From Humibacillus xanthopallidus (GTDB taxonomy: Bacteria; Actinomycetota; Actinomycetes; Actinomycetales; Dermatophilaceae), in contig NZ_VFPM01000004.1 in NCBI RefSeq assembly GCF_006716675.1, positions 1 through 64,000 of the forward strand: a stretch of 64,000 nucleotides of DNA. Reading direction: 5' to 3'. Made by a program: the position numbers and the translations under genes. Below are positions 42,468 to 50,999 of the stretch, piece after piece. Numbering within the stretch: the stretch's first letter is position 1; the number at the start of each line of letters is the position of its first letter. The notes below the pieces were generated by a model. The model searched no databases. It was given only the letters and a program-made list of their open reading frames with translations, and was not told the origin of the DNA.

Positions 42468-43754
42468 ATGAGACGCACCACCGCCATCACCGTCGCCTGC
42501 ATGACCGCCGCCGCCCTCACCGTGACCGCTTGCGGTCGCAGCTCCGACACGGGCGGGACCAGCGCCGGACAGACCGGCGCAGCCGTCAGCACCGGAGCCG
42601 CCAAGGGCACCATCACGATGTGGGCCATGGGCGCCGAGGGGGACAAGCTGCCCGAGCTCGCCAAGGACTTCGAGGCGGCCAACCCCGGCGTCAAGATCAA
42701 CGTCACCGCCATCCCATGGGACTCCGCGCACGACAAGTTCACGACTGCCATCACCGCCAACAAGACGCCTGACCTCGCCATGGTCGGCACGACGTGGATG
42801 GGCGAGTTCGCAGGCCTCGGCGCTCTTGACCCCACCCCCGCGCAGATCGACAAGTCCGTCTTCTTCGACGGCGCCCAGAAGACGACCGAGGTGAACGGCA
42901 CGTCCTACGGCATCCCGTGGTACGTCGAGACCCGCGTCCTCTTCTACCGCTCCGACCTCGCGAAGAAGGCCGGCTACGACGCCGCCCCGACCGACCAGGC
43001 CGGGCTCAAGGAGATGGCCAAGGCCATGCAGACCAAGGCCGGGGCCAAGTGGGGCATCGGCCTGCAGGCCGGCGGCACCGGCTCGTGGCAGACGCTCATG
43101 CCGTTCGCATGGTCCAACGGCGCCGACCTCACCAAGGACGGCGGCAAGGCCTACAACTTCGACAGCCCGCAGGTCCTCGAGGCGACGAAGTACTACCAGT
43201 CGTTCTTCACCGACGGAATCTCCGACAAGGCCGCGCCTGCGACGCCGACGACCGAGCCCGACTTCGCGAGCGGCAAGGTGCCGATGTTCATCTCCGGCCC
43301 GTGGATGATGTCCGCGGTCGAGAAGGTCGGCGGCGCCGGCTTCAAGGACAAGTACAACGTCGCGCCCATCCCTGCGGGCTCGGCCGGCTCGTCGTCCTTC
43401 GTCGGCGGCTCGAACCTCGCCGTCTTCAAGAACACCCAGAACCGCGACACGGCGTGGAAGTTCGTCCAGTGGCTCGCCGACCCCAAGGTGCAGGCGAAGT
43501 GGTACTCGTTGTCGACCGACCTGCCCTCGGTCAAGAGCGCGTGGCAGGACCCCGCGCTCGCCGCCGACAAGAAGCTCGCCGTCTTCGGCAAGCAGCTCGA
43601 GACCGCCAAGGCCCCGCCGTCGTTCTCGACGTGGGAGCAGGTCGTCAACCAGTTCGACACCGAGCTGGAGAAGGTCACGAAGACCGGTTCCGACCCCGCT
43701 GCCGCCCTCAAGACCGTGCAGCAGCAGGCGGACTCCATCGGGACGGGTCAGTAA
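42468..43754 (+). CDS. ABC sugar transporter, solute-binding lipoprotein
   Basis: 428 residues. A lipoprotein signal ends in V-T-A-C (Cys22), so the protein is anchored outside the membrane. The mature part is a family 1 extracellular solute-binding protein: I-T-M-W-A-M-G-A-E near the start, P-D-L-A-M-V-G-T-T-W, Y-G-I-P-W-Y-V-E-T-R-V-L-F-Y-R, and the closing helical domain. These bind oligosaccharides with aromatic residues (W-Y, W-S-N-G-A-D). It is followed after 3 bp by its first permease, where a 17-bp hairpin lies in the opening codons. The substrate is inferred from neighbours to be a glucan oligosaccharide. Confidence 0.85.
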   Translation: MRRTTAITVACMTAAALTVTACGRSSDTGGTSAGQTGAAVSTGAAKGTITMWAMGAEGDKLPELAKDFEAANPGVKINVTAIPWDSAHDKFTTAITANKTPDLAMVGTTWMGEFAGLGALDPTPAQIDKSVFFDGAQKTTEVNGTSYGIPWYVETRVLFYRSDLAKKAGYDAAPTDQAGLKEMAKAMQTKAGAKWGIGLQAGGTGSWQTLMPFAWSNGADLTKDGGKAYNFDSPQVLEATKYYQSFFTDGISDKAAPATPTTEPDFASGKVPMFISGPWMMSAVEKVGGAGFKDKYNVAPIPAGSAGSSSFVGGSNLAVFKNTQNRDTAWKFVQWLADPKVQAKWYSLSTDLPSVKSAWQDPALAADKKLAVFGKQLETAKAPPSFSTWEQVVNQFDTELEKVTKTGSDPAAALKTVQQQADSIGTGQ

Positions 43755-43757
43755 GAG

Positions 43758-44672
43758 ATGACCACCCAGACCGTCTCCCGTCGGCCGGAGCGTCGCTCCG
43801 GCCGACGGGAGGGGCGAGCGGCGTGGGTCCTCGCGATCCCGTTCTGCCTGCTCTTCCTGGCCTTCACCGCCTGGCCGGTTGTCCAGTCGCTCTTCATGAG
43901 CATCACCGACACCAAGGCGCGTGACCTGCGTTCCCCGTTCTCGGTGAACATCATCGGGCTGGACAACTACACCAAGGCGCTGTCCGACCCGGTCTTCCGC
44001 AGGGCCGCCCTCAACACGGCGTACTTCGTGCTCATCGGTATGCCGCTGACGCTCGTCCTCGCGCTCGCCGCGGCAGTCGCGCTCGACAAGGGGATCACCC
44101 GGTTCCGCTCGATCTTCCGGCTCGGCTTCTACACCCCGGTCATCACCTCGATCGTCGCGGTGGCCGTCGTCTGGCGCTTCCTGCTCCAGGACCCGGGCGG
44201 CCTCATCAACACGGCGCTCGGGTGGGTCGGCATCGACGGGCCGAACTGGCTCGGTGACCCGAACTGGTCGATGCCCGCCCTCATCATGATGGCGTCCTGG
44301 CGCAACTTCGGCACGGCGATGATCATCTTCCTCGCCGGCCTGCAGGCGGTGCCGCCCGAGCTGCATGAAGCCGCGGCCATCGACGGCGCCGGCACGTGGC
44401 GGCGGTTCCGCCACATCACGATGCCTCTGCTGCGACCGACCCTGCTCTTCGTCATGGTGACGACGGCCATCGGCTACCTGCAGTTCTTCGAGGAGCCGTT
44501 CGTCATGACGAAGGGTGGCCCGCTCAACAGCACCATCTCGCTGTCGATGTACACCTACAACCAGTTCGGCTACGGCAACTACGGCCTCGCCTCGGCGATG
44601 AGCTACCTCATCTTCATCGTCATCGCGATCGTCACGGCCGTGCAGTTCCGCCTCCTCCGAGAGAGGACATGA
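43758..44672 (+). CDS. ABC sugar transporter permease (MalF-type)
   Basis: 304 residues, six predicted membrane helices after an Arg-rich N-terminus. The cytoplasmic EAA loop reads E-A-A-A-I-D-G-A-G-T-W-R-R-F-R-H-I-T-M-P-L-L, which docks the ATPase. The start ATG is 3 bp after the binding-protein stop; GAG-rich bases overlap that stop. It overlaps the next permease by ATGA, so the two are translationally coupled. A perfect 17-bp inverted repeat covers codons 6-18 (S-R-R-P-E-R-R-S-G-R-R-E). Confidence 0.9.
   Translation: MTTQTVSRRPERRSGRREGRAAWVLAIPFCLLFLAFTAWPVVQSLFMSITDTKARDLRSPFSVNIIGLDNYTKALSDPVFRRAALNTAYFVLIGMPLTLVLALAAAVALDKGITRFRSIFRLGFYTPVITSIVAVAVVWRFLLQDPGGLINTALGWVGIDGPNWLGDPNWSMPALIMMASWRNFGTAMIIFLAGLQAVPPELHEAAAIDGAGTWRRFRHITMPLLRPTLLFVMVTTAIGYLQFFEEPFVMTKGGPLNSTISLSMYTYNQFGYGNYGLASAMSYLIFIVIAIVTAVQFRLLRERT
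43775..43811 (+). promoter_or_regulatory. 17-bp-stem hairpin in the first codons of the permease gene
   Basis: CTCCCGTCGGCCGGAGC pairs perfectly with its complement at 43795-43811 across a 3-nt loop. Lying just after the binding-protein gene, it could slow ribosomes, stabilise the upstream message or attenuate transcription, giving more binding protein than permease. Confidence 0.6.
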
Positions 44673-45583
44673 CCATGTCCGTCGACACCGCTCCACGCAG
44701 CGTCGCCCAGCCGTCACGTGACGACCAGCCCGCCGGGCGTCAGCCCCGTGCCGGCATGGTCGGCTCGGGCCACGGCGGCCACTGGTGGCTCTACCTCATC
44801 CTCGTCGTCGCCCTCGTGGCCGTCATCGCCCCGTTCGTCTGGATGATCCTCGGCAGCTTCAAGAGCGAGGGCGAGCTGCGCCAGGTGCCGCCGACGTGGT
44901 GGCCCGAGACGGCCTCGCTCGACAACTACACCCAGCTGTTCAGCCGGCTCAACTTCGGGCAGTTCTTCTTCAACTCGGCCGTCGTCGCCGTCGTCGTCAC
45001 GGTCGGCAACCTCGTCTTCTGCTCGATGCTCGGCTACGCCCTGGCGATGCTCGACTTCAAGGGCAAGAAGGTCATCTTCGTCGCCGTCATGGCCACGCTC
45101 ATGATCCCCGGCGTCGTGACCTTCGTGCCGCTCTTCGTGCTCGTCGCGAATGCCGGCCTCGTCGACACGCTCCCCGGCCTCTTCCTGCCCTTCCTCGTCA
45201 GCCCGTTCGGTGTCTTCCTCATGCGCCAGTTCATCATCGGGCTGCCCAAGGACCTGCTCGACGCCGGCCGCGTCGACGGCGCCGGTGAGCTGACGATCTT
45301 CGCCCGGATCATCATGCCGCTCTGCGGCCCGGCCCTGGCGACCCTCGGCATCCTCACCTTCCTCGGCAGCTGGAACAACTTCCTCTGGCCGCTCGTCGTC
45401 GCGCAGTCCGAGGAGAAGTACACCCTGCCCGTCGCGCTCGCCCTCTACTCGACGGGGCAGAACAGCACCAACTACGGCCTGCTCCTCGCCGGGGCCACCG
45501 TCGTCATCATCCCGATCCTCCTCATCTTCCTCATCTTCCAGCGGAAGTTCATCGAGGGCATCGCCACCACCGGCCTCAAGTGA
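44669..45583 (+). CDS. ABC sugar transporter permease (MalG-type)
   Basis: 304 residues with six membrane helices and a Gly/Gln-rich cytoplasmic N-terminus. The EAA-loop region reads L-D-A-G-R-V-D-G-A-G-E-L-T-I-F-A-R-I-I-M-P-L, and S-W-N-N-F-L-W-P is typical of MalG-type subunits. The ATG at 44669 overlaps the previous stop as ATGA; an ATG at 44675 is an alternative. It completes a binding-protein/two-permease set; no ATPase follows, so a shared MsiK-like ATPase elsewhere is expected. Confidence 0.9.
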   Translation: MTMSVDTAPRSVAQPSRDDQPAGRQPRAGMVGSGHGGHWWLYLILVVALVAVIAPFVWMILGSFKSEGELRQVPPTWWPETASLDNYTQLFSRLNFGQFFFNSAVVAVVVTVGNLVFCSMLGYALAMLDFKGKKVIFVAVMATLMIPGVVTFVPLFVLVANAGLVDTLPGLFLPFLVSPFGVFLMRQFIIGLPKDLLDAGRVDGAGELTIFARIIMPLCGPALATLGILTFLGSWNNFLWPLVVAQSEEKYTLPVALALYSTGQNSTNYGLLLAGATVVIIPILLIFLIFQRKFIEGIATTGLK

Positions 45584-45661
45584 CCCTCGTCTGAGGTCCG
45601 CAGTCCCATCGACCGACCCCTCGACGCAAGCGTGAACCGACCCAGAAACGGAGCACAGCCC

Positions 45662-47284
45662 ATGTCAGACCCCACCCCCACCCACCCCGCCCAGGACCGC
45701 CCGGCGACGACCCGTCGCGCGCTCCTCGTCGGTGGCGCCGCTTCCGTCGCGGCCTTCGCCCTCGCCCCGGCGCCCGGTGCCGCTGCAGCGTCACGAAACG
45801 CCCCGGCATACCTGCGTGGGTCGGCGACCCTCGCCCTCGACAACGGTCGCGTGCGCACCTGGGCGGCCGACACGTGGCGCAGCCTCGTGGCGATGACCGA
45901 CCCGAGGACCGGCCTGCCCGCCGACAACATCCCCGAGTCGCTTGCCGCCGGCGACCGCTCCGGTTACACCTCGCCGACGAACATCGGTGGCTACCTCTGG
46001 TCGACCGTCGTCGCCCGCGAGCTCGGCATCATCACCCGTGGCGAGGCGTCGGCCCGCCTCATCCGCACCCTCAAGACGGTGGAGCGGATGGAGCACCACA
46101 CGCCGAGCGGCATGTACTACAACTGGTACGACGAGGCGACCGGCGCCGTGCTCTACGAGTTCCCTGGCAGCGGCGACCGGATCTATCCCTTCGTGTCCAG
46201 CGTCGACAACGGCTGGCTCGGGGCGGCCCTTCTCGTCGTCATGAACTCCGACCGAGCTGCGTCGGTGTGGGCGAGGCGGATCTTCGACCGGATGCGCTGG
46301 GACATGTTCTACGACACGAACGTGGCGCTCAAGCCGGGGCTCATCCACGGCGGCTTCTACGACGCGCCCCCGCCTCCCGGGTTCTCCGGCTACACCGGCA
46401 ACCACATCGGCATCGGCCCGGACGTCTGGTACACCAACCACCACTACGACACCACCGTGTCGGAGACGCGCATCACGAGCTACCTCGGCATCATCACCGG
46501 GCAGATCCCGGGTGCCCAGTACTACGCGATGTGGCGCACCTTCCCGGCCACCTGCGACTGGTCCTGGCACGAGATGCAGCCGGTGGGCGAGCACCGCACC
46601 TACCTCGGCGTCAACGTCTACGAGGGTGCCTACACCTACCGGGGCATGCACATCGTGCCCGGCTGGGGCGGCTCGATGTTCGAGGAGCTCATGCCCGACG
46701 TCTTCGTCGACGAGGCAGCCTGGGCGCCGAACTCCTGGGGACGCAACCACCCGCTCCACGTGCGAGCGCAGCGCGAGCACGGGCTCATCGAGGCCGGCTA
46801 CGGCTACTGGGGCTTCTCCCCGTCGAGCAACCCCGCAGGCGGCTATCGCGAGTACGGCGTCGACGCCTTGGGCCTCAACCCGGAGGGCTACTTCTCCGAC
46901 CAGGAGAAGACGAACTACGACGTGGGCTTCGGCGACTGCCGCCCGGCGACGAACCCGTCGCCGACCTACGGTGACGGCGTCGTCACACCGCACGCGTCGT
47001 TCCTCGCGATGATGCACGAGCCGGCGCAGGCCTTCACCAACCTCGCCAACATCCAGGCCGACTTCGACTCCTACGGCCGTGGCGGCTTCTTCGACGCCAT
47101 CGCGGTGACGTCGGGCACCGTCGCGCGCCGCTACCTCTCGCTCGACCAGGCGATGGTGATGGGCGCGATCGGCAACGTGCTGGGGCGCGACGTCATCCGG
47201 CGGGCCTTTAGCACGCCGGCCGTCGAGAAGGTGCTCCGGCCCGTCATCGGCATCGAGGAGTTCGGCGCGAGCCCGACCGCCTGA
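45662..47284 (+). CDS. Tat-exported glucoamylase-like/DUF3131-type glycoside hydrolase
   Basis: 540 residues. A twin-arginine signal (T-T-R-R-A-L-L-V-G-G, then an Ala-rich core to A-A-A) directs export. The mature protein has S-P-T-N-I-G-G-Y-L-W-S-T, G-M-Y-Y-N-W-Y-D, S-S-V-D-N-G-W-L, G-W-G-G-S-M-F-E-E-L-M-P and G-Y-W-G-F-S-P-S. These motifs are shared with glucoamylase-like (PF10091/GH144-type) and NdvB-like enzymes, several of which act on beta-1,2-glucan. Acidic candidates include the Glu pair in M-F-E-E. ATG at 45662 with ACGGAG upstream. It follows the transporter and precedes GH3, consistent with extracellular chain cleavage before import. The exact family and substrate need testing. Confidence 0.65.
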   Translation: MSDPTPTHPAQDRPATTRRALLVGGAASVAAFALAPAPGAAAASRNAPAYLRGSATLALDNGRVRTWAADTWRSLVAMTDPRTGLPADNIPESLAAGDRSGYTSPTNIGGYLWSTVVARELGIITRGEASARLIRTLKTVERMEHHTPSGMYYNWYDEATGAVLYEFPGSGDRIYPFVSSVDNGWLGAALLVVMNSDRAASVWARRIFDRMRWDMFYDTNVALKPGLIHGGFYDAPPPPGFSGYTGNHIGIGPDVWYTNHHYDTTVSETRITSYLGIITGQIPGAQYYAMWRTFPATCDWSWHEMQPVGEHRTYLGVNVYEGAYTYRGMHIVPGWGGSMFEELMPDVFVDEAAWAPNSWGRNHPLHVRAQREHGLIEAGYGYWGFSPSSNPAGGYREYGVDALGLNPEGYFSDQEKTNYDVGFGDCRPATNPSPTYGDGVVTPHASFLAMMHEPAQAFTNLANIQADFDSYGRGGFFDAIAVTSGTVARRYLSLDQAMVMGAIGNVLGRDVIRRAFSTPAVEKVLRPVIGIEEFGASPTA

Positions 47285-47347
47285 CCTCCGGCACCCGGCG
47301 CGCTGACCCGGCGCCTGACCGGCACCGGGGACGGCACCCCCCTAGAC

Positions 47348-47386
47348 CTCGTGGCCGCCCGACCGCACGCATCGGGCGGCCACGAG
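47348..47386 (+). terminator. 15-bp-stem hairpin between the hydrolase and GH3 genes
   Basis: CTCGTGGCCGCCCGA (47348-47362) pairs perfectly with 47372-47386 around a 9-nt loop, ending 28 bp before the GH3 start. It may end the transporter transcript or partly attenuate read-through into GH3. Confidence 0.6.
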
Positions 47387-47414
47387 ATTCCCCACCGAAC
47401 GAAAGGCCCCACCC

Positions 47415-49259
47415 GTGCGCCCCGAGCTCAGCACGACGGAGGACGGCGTCGCCTACCGCGACCTCAACGGCAACGGCCGGATGGACCCCTTCGAGGACCC
47501 CCGGCTGTCGGTGGAGGAGCGGGTGGAGGACCTCGTCGGCCGCCTCTCCCTCGAGGAGAAGGTCGGCCTCATGTTCCAGACGGTGATCGAGGCCGGTGCC
47601 GACGGCTCCCTCATCGAGGAGCCGGGCGCCATCAGCAAGTCGCCGACGACCACGGTCGTGCGTGACAAGCACCTCAACCACTTCAACGTCCACGCCCTGG
47701 GCGACCCCCGCCTCGCGGCGCGGTGGAGCAACCGGCTGCAGGCGCTCGCCGAGACCACGCCACACGGCATACCGGTGACGATCTCCACGGACCCGCGGCA
47801 CGCGTTCATCGAGAACGCCGGCGTCTCCTTCTCCGCTGGCGCCTTCTCGCAGTGGCCGGAGCCGTTGGGGCTGGCCGCCCTTCGCGACCCCGCAGCTGTC
47901 AGGGCCTTCGCCGACATCGCCCGGCAGGAGTACGCCGCCGTCGGCATCCGGGCGGCCCTGCACCCCACGCTCGACCTCGCGACCGAGCCGCGGTGGGCTC
48001 GCCAGGCAGGCACGTTCGGGCAGGACCCCGATCTCGTCACAGAGCTGGGGGTGGCGTATCTCAAGGGCTTCCAAGGGGATTCGCTCGGTGAGACGAGTGT
48101 CGCGTGCACGAGCAAGCACTTCCCGGGCGGCGGCCCGCAGAAGGACGGCGAGGACGCACACTTCCCCTACGGTCGCGAGCAGGTCTACGGCGGAGGCAGA
48201 TTCGCCGACCATCTCAAGCCGTTCCCCCCGATCGTCGCGGCCGGCACCGCAGGCATCATGCCCTACTACGGTATGCCGATCGACCTCGTCATCGACGGAG
48301 AGCCCATCGAGCCAGTGGGTTTCGGCTACAACAAGCAGGTCGTGACCGGCCTGCTGCGCGAGAAGCTCGGCTACGACGGCGTCGTGGTCACCGACTGGGA
48401 GCTCGTCAACGACAACCACGTCGGCGACCAGGTCCTGCCCGCCCGCGCCTGGGGGGTGGAGCACCTCGACCCGCACGGTCGCATGGAGCTCATCCTCGAG
48501 GCGGGCGCCGACCAGTTCGGGGGTGAGGAGTGTGTCGAGATCCTGCTCGACCTCGTCGCCCGAGGCAGGGTCACCGAGGGCCGCATCGACGAGTCAGCCC
48601 GCCGCCTGCTCGCCGTGAAGTTCCGGCTCGGCCTCTTCGACAACCCCTACGTCGACGAGGACGCCGCAGCCGCGACCGTCGGCCGGGCCGACTTCCGCGA
48701 GCAGGGCCATGCCGCCCAGGCGCGGTCGGTCACCGTGCTCGCCGCGCGCGCCGACACCCTGCCCCTCGGGTCGGGTCTGCGCGTCTATGCCGAGCGGGTG
48801 TCGGACGAGGCGCTGGCGGGGCACGGGTTGACCCGCGTCGAGCGGCCCGAGGACGCCGACATCGCCCTCGTGCGCCTCATGGCCCCCCACGAGCCGCGCT
48901 CCGACCTCTTCCTCGAGGCGTGGTTCCACCAGGGCTCGCTCGACTTCGCGCCCGGGCTCGTGCACCGTCTCGCGCGGATCGCTGCGGTCTGCCCGCTCGT
49001 CGTCGACGTCGTCCTCGACCGCCCGGCCGTGCTCTCACCCCTGCTCGACACGGCCGCGGCCGTCGTCGGCACCTACGGCAGCAGCGACGACGCCCTGCTC
49101 GACGCGCTGACGGGTGTCATCCCCCCGCGGGGCCGGCTGCCCTTCGACCTGCCCCGGTCGATGGAGCAGGTGCGCCGACACCACGAGGACGTGCCCGGCT
49201 ACGACGACCCGCTGCTGCCCTTCGGGCACGGGCTGTCGCTCCCGCCTCAGCCGATGTAG
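47415..49259 (+). CDS. GH3 family beta-glucosidase-like enzyme
   Basis: 614 residues, no signal peptide, so probably cytoplasmic. The GH3 fold opens with S-L-E-E-K-V-G-L-M-F-Q and includes S-K-H-F-P-G-G-G-P and the nucleophile region G-Y-D-G-V-V-V-T-D-W-E (Asp327). Near the N-terminus is an EF-hand-type loop D-L-N-G-N-G-R-M-D-P-F-E (16-27). A shorter second domain ends G-R-L-P-F-D-L-P-R. It would hydrolyse imported oligosaccharides to glucose; with the neighbouring glucoamylase-like enzyme, beta-1,2-linked glucan is a good candidate. The GTG at 47415 has GAAAGG upstream. Its end overlaps the convergent DUF2630 gene by 13 bp. Confidence 0.85.
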   Translation: MRPELSTTEDGVAYRDLNGNGRMDPFEDPRLSVEERVEDLVGRLSLEEKVGLMFQTVIEAGADGSLIEEPGAISKSPTTTVVRDKHLNHFNVHALGDPRLAARWSNRLQALAETTPHGIPVTISTDPRHAFIENAGVSFSAGAFSQWPEPLGLAALRDPAAVRAFADIARQEYAAVGIRAALHPTLDLATEPRWARQAGTFGQDPDLVTELGVAYLKGFQGDSLGETSVACTSKHFPGGGPQKDGEDAHFPYGREQVYGGGRFADHLKPFPPIVAAGTAGIMPYYGMPIDLVIDGEPIEPVGFGYNKQVVTGLLREKLGYDGVVVTDWELVNDNHVGDQVLPARAWGVEHLDPHGRMELILEAGADQFGGEECVEILLDLVARGRVTEGRIDESARRLLAVKFRLGLFDNPYVDEDAAAATVGRADFREQGHAAQARSVTVLAARADTLPLGSGLRVYAERVSDEALAGHGLTRVERPEDADIALVRLMAPHEPRSDLFLEAWFHQGSLDFAPGLVHRLARIAAVCPLVVDVVLDRPAVLSPLLDTAAAVVGTYGSSDDALLDALTGVIPPRGRLPFDLPRSMEQVRRHHEDVPGYDDPLLPFGHGLSLPPQPM

Positions 49260-49495
49260 CCCTCGACGGTGCGCTCGGACCGCACCTGCGCCTCGTCGGG
49301 GTTCTCGCCGAACTCGCGCTTGGCCCGGCGCTGGCGCAGCAGGTCCCAGCACTGGTCGAGCTCGACCTCGACCTGCCGGAGGCGGGCGTTCTCCTCGTCG
49401 CGAGAGATCGAGCCGGCCTGGAGGGCGCCGCGCAGCTGGTGCTCCTCGTCGATGAGCGAGCTGATGCGGTGAGCGATCGTCGTGTCGTCAGCCAT
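49247..49495 (-). CDS. DUF2630 family small protein
   Basis: 82 residues, highly charged and helical. It matches the actinobacterial DUF2630 family: D-E-E-H-x-L-R, the long R-L-R-Q-V-E-V-E-L-D-Q-C-W-D-L-L-R-Q-R-R-A-K-R-E-F-G helix (about 40-62) and N-P-D-E-A. Function unknown; probably a soluble coiled-coil-like protein. ATG at 49495. The 168 bp up to the LacI gene at 49664 holds nothing I can identify. Confidence 0.85.
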   Translation of the reverse strand: MADDTTIAHRISSLIDEEHQLRGALQAGSISRDEENARLRQVEVELDQCWDLLRQRRAKREFGENPDEAQVRSERTVEGYIG

Positions 49496-49663
49496 GTCGA
49501 CACCTTCGCACGCGCCCGCCCGTGCCGTCGAGCGCCGTTCGGCCCTTCCGCGCTCGCCCGTGGACGGTGAACACGGGGTGGGTGGCCGGCAACGACGGAT
49601 GGATGGGTGACGATCTGCCGGACGTCGAGGACCCGGTCGTCTCCGGGTCTCCGGTGTCGCGCC

Positions 49664-50824
49664 CTACGACTCCGCCGACCCCGTCGACCGCTTGACGCGT
49701 CTTGCGCTGTTGCGGCGTGACGTGGCGCTGACCGAGTCCGGCGGCTGGAGCGGCCGCTTGCGCCGCTCCGGCGGCGGGGAGCCGGCGCGGTCCTGACCGC
49801 CCGCCCGTCGACGTCTGCGCCGCGGGACGCCGAGCGTCGTCTCACGCGCCTCCAGCGTCCAGGCGACCCGCACCTCGCGTGCCGGGCTCTCGTCACCGGA
49901 GATCCGGCGCGAGAGCAGGTCGAGCGCCTCGCGCGCCAGCCCGGTCAGGTCGGGCGAGATCGTCGTGATCGTGGGGTTGGCGAAGCGGGTCTCGGCGATG
50001 TCGTCGAAGCCGACGAGGGCGACGTCCTCGGGCACCTTCACCCCCGACTCGACGCAGGCGCGCAGGGCCCCGATCGCCATGAGGTCGTTGAAGCAGAAGA
50101 CGGCGTCGGGCGGCTCGGGCAGCTCGAGCAGTCGCAGCATCGCCGCGTGCCCGTCGGCCCGGTCGTAGTGCGGCACGTCGATGACCAGGGTCGGGTCATA
50201 GGGGAGGCCCGCCGCCCGCAGGGCCTGGCGATAGCCGCGCAGCCGCTCCGACGCGGTGCCGCGCACCGCTTCGCGTCCGACGGCGGCGATGCGCCGGCGG
50301 CCCACGGCCACAAGGTGTTCCGTGGCCGCGCGTGAGGCCGCGACGGAGTCGACGGCGATGTGGTCGAAGCCGGTCGGCACGGGGCGCTCGCCGAGCAGCA
50401 CCATGGGCAGGTCGTCGTCGCGCCGGCTGATCTCCTCGGCCGAGAGCGCGAGAGGCGAGAAGATCACGCCGTCGATGACGTGCGAGCGCATGCCCTCGAG
50501 CACGACGCGCTCGGCGTCGGCGTCTCCTCGGGTGACATCGAGCAGGACGATGAAGCCGAGGGCAGAGGCCTCCTCGGTGATGCGGGCGGCGAGCTCGGCG
50601 AAGTAGGGGGAGTCCATCGCCGGGACGGCGAGGGCGAGGAAGCCGGCCCGCCCGTGCTTGAGGCTGCGGGCAGAGAGATTGGGCCGGTACTTCAGCTCCG
50701 CCATCGCCTTCTCGACGCGGGCGCGGGTCGACGGCTTGATGTGTGGGTAGTTGTTGAGCACGTTCGATGCCGTCTTGACCGACACGCCCGCGCGCTCGGC
50801 GACGTCGCGAAGCCGTGCAGCCAT
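49664..50824 (-). CDS. LacI-family regulator of the arabinan locus
   Basis: 386 residues. LacI HTH at the N-terminus (R-L-R-D-V-A-E-R-A-G-V-S-V-K-T-A-S-N-V-L-N-N, 4-25), then the periplasmic-binding-protein-like core (F-L-A-L-A-V-P-A-M-D-S-P-Y-F through V-A-L-V-G-F-D-D-I). After the usual end (E-T-T-L-G) comes a basic tail of about 55 residues, rich in Arg, Lys, Ser and Pro (P-R-R-R-R-R-R-A-G-G), not typical of the family. ATG at 50824 with GGAGG upstream. It is divergent from the GH51-ABC-GH43 operon and two operator-like inverted repeats lie between them, so it is the likely repressor. Confidence 0.85.
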   Translation of the reverse strand: MAARLRDVAERAGVSVKTASNVLNNYPHIKPSTRARVEKAMAELKYRPNLSARSLKHGRAGFLALAVPAMDSPYFAELAARITEEASALGFIVLLDVTRGDADAERVVLEGMRSHVIDGVIFSPLALSAEEISRRDDDLPMVLLGERPVPTGFDHIAVDSVAASRAATEHLVAVGRRRIAAVGREAVRGTASERLRGYRQALRAAGLPYDPTLVIDVPHYDRADGHAAMLRLLELPEPPDAVFCFNDLMAIGALRACVESGVKVPEDVALVGFDDIAETRFANPTITTISPDLTGLAREALDLLSRRISGDESPAREVRVAWTLEARETTLGVPRRRRRRAGGQDRAGSPPPERRKRPLQPPDSVSATSRRNSARRVKRSTGSAES

Positions 50825-50907
50825 TCGTCCTCCACCCGTCGGATCACCCACCCCAACGCTAGCGAGTGGACACCGCCACGGTTCCACAACCTGGCGACAG
50901 GGTCTGG

Positions 50908-50929
50908 ACAACGGAATGTTAACCGTTGT
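50908..50929. promoter_or_regulatory. Operator-like inverted repeat 1 for the arabinan locus
   Basis: ACAACGG-N8-CCGTTGT lies between the divergent LacI gene and the GH51 gene. The AT-rich middle and the AACCGTTGTA half are repeated 33 bp downstream at 50955, as expected for a LacI-type regulator. Confidence 0.6.
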
Positions 50930-50953
50930 AGAAATGGCGCCATCGCAGAAAGT

Positions 50954-50974
50954 CAACCGTTGTAAATCGGTTGG
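50954..50974. promoter_or_regulatory. Operator-like inverted repeat 2 for the arabinan locus
   Basis: CAACCG-N8-CGGTTG, with the shared AACCGTTGTA half, ends 26 bp before the GH51 start. It may overlap the promoter or transcription start. Together with repeat 1 it could allow looping or cooperative binding. Confidence 0.55.
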
Positions 50975-50999
50975 CCCACGGCCAGGTCAAGGAGGACCC

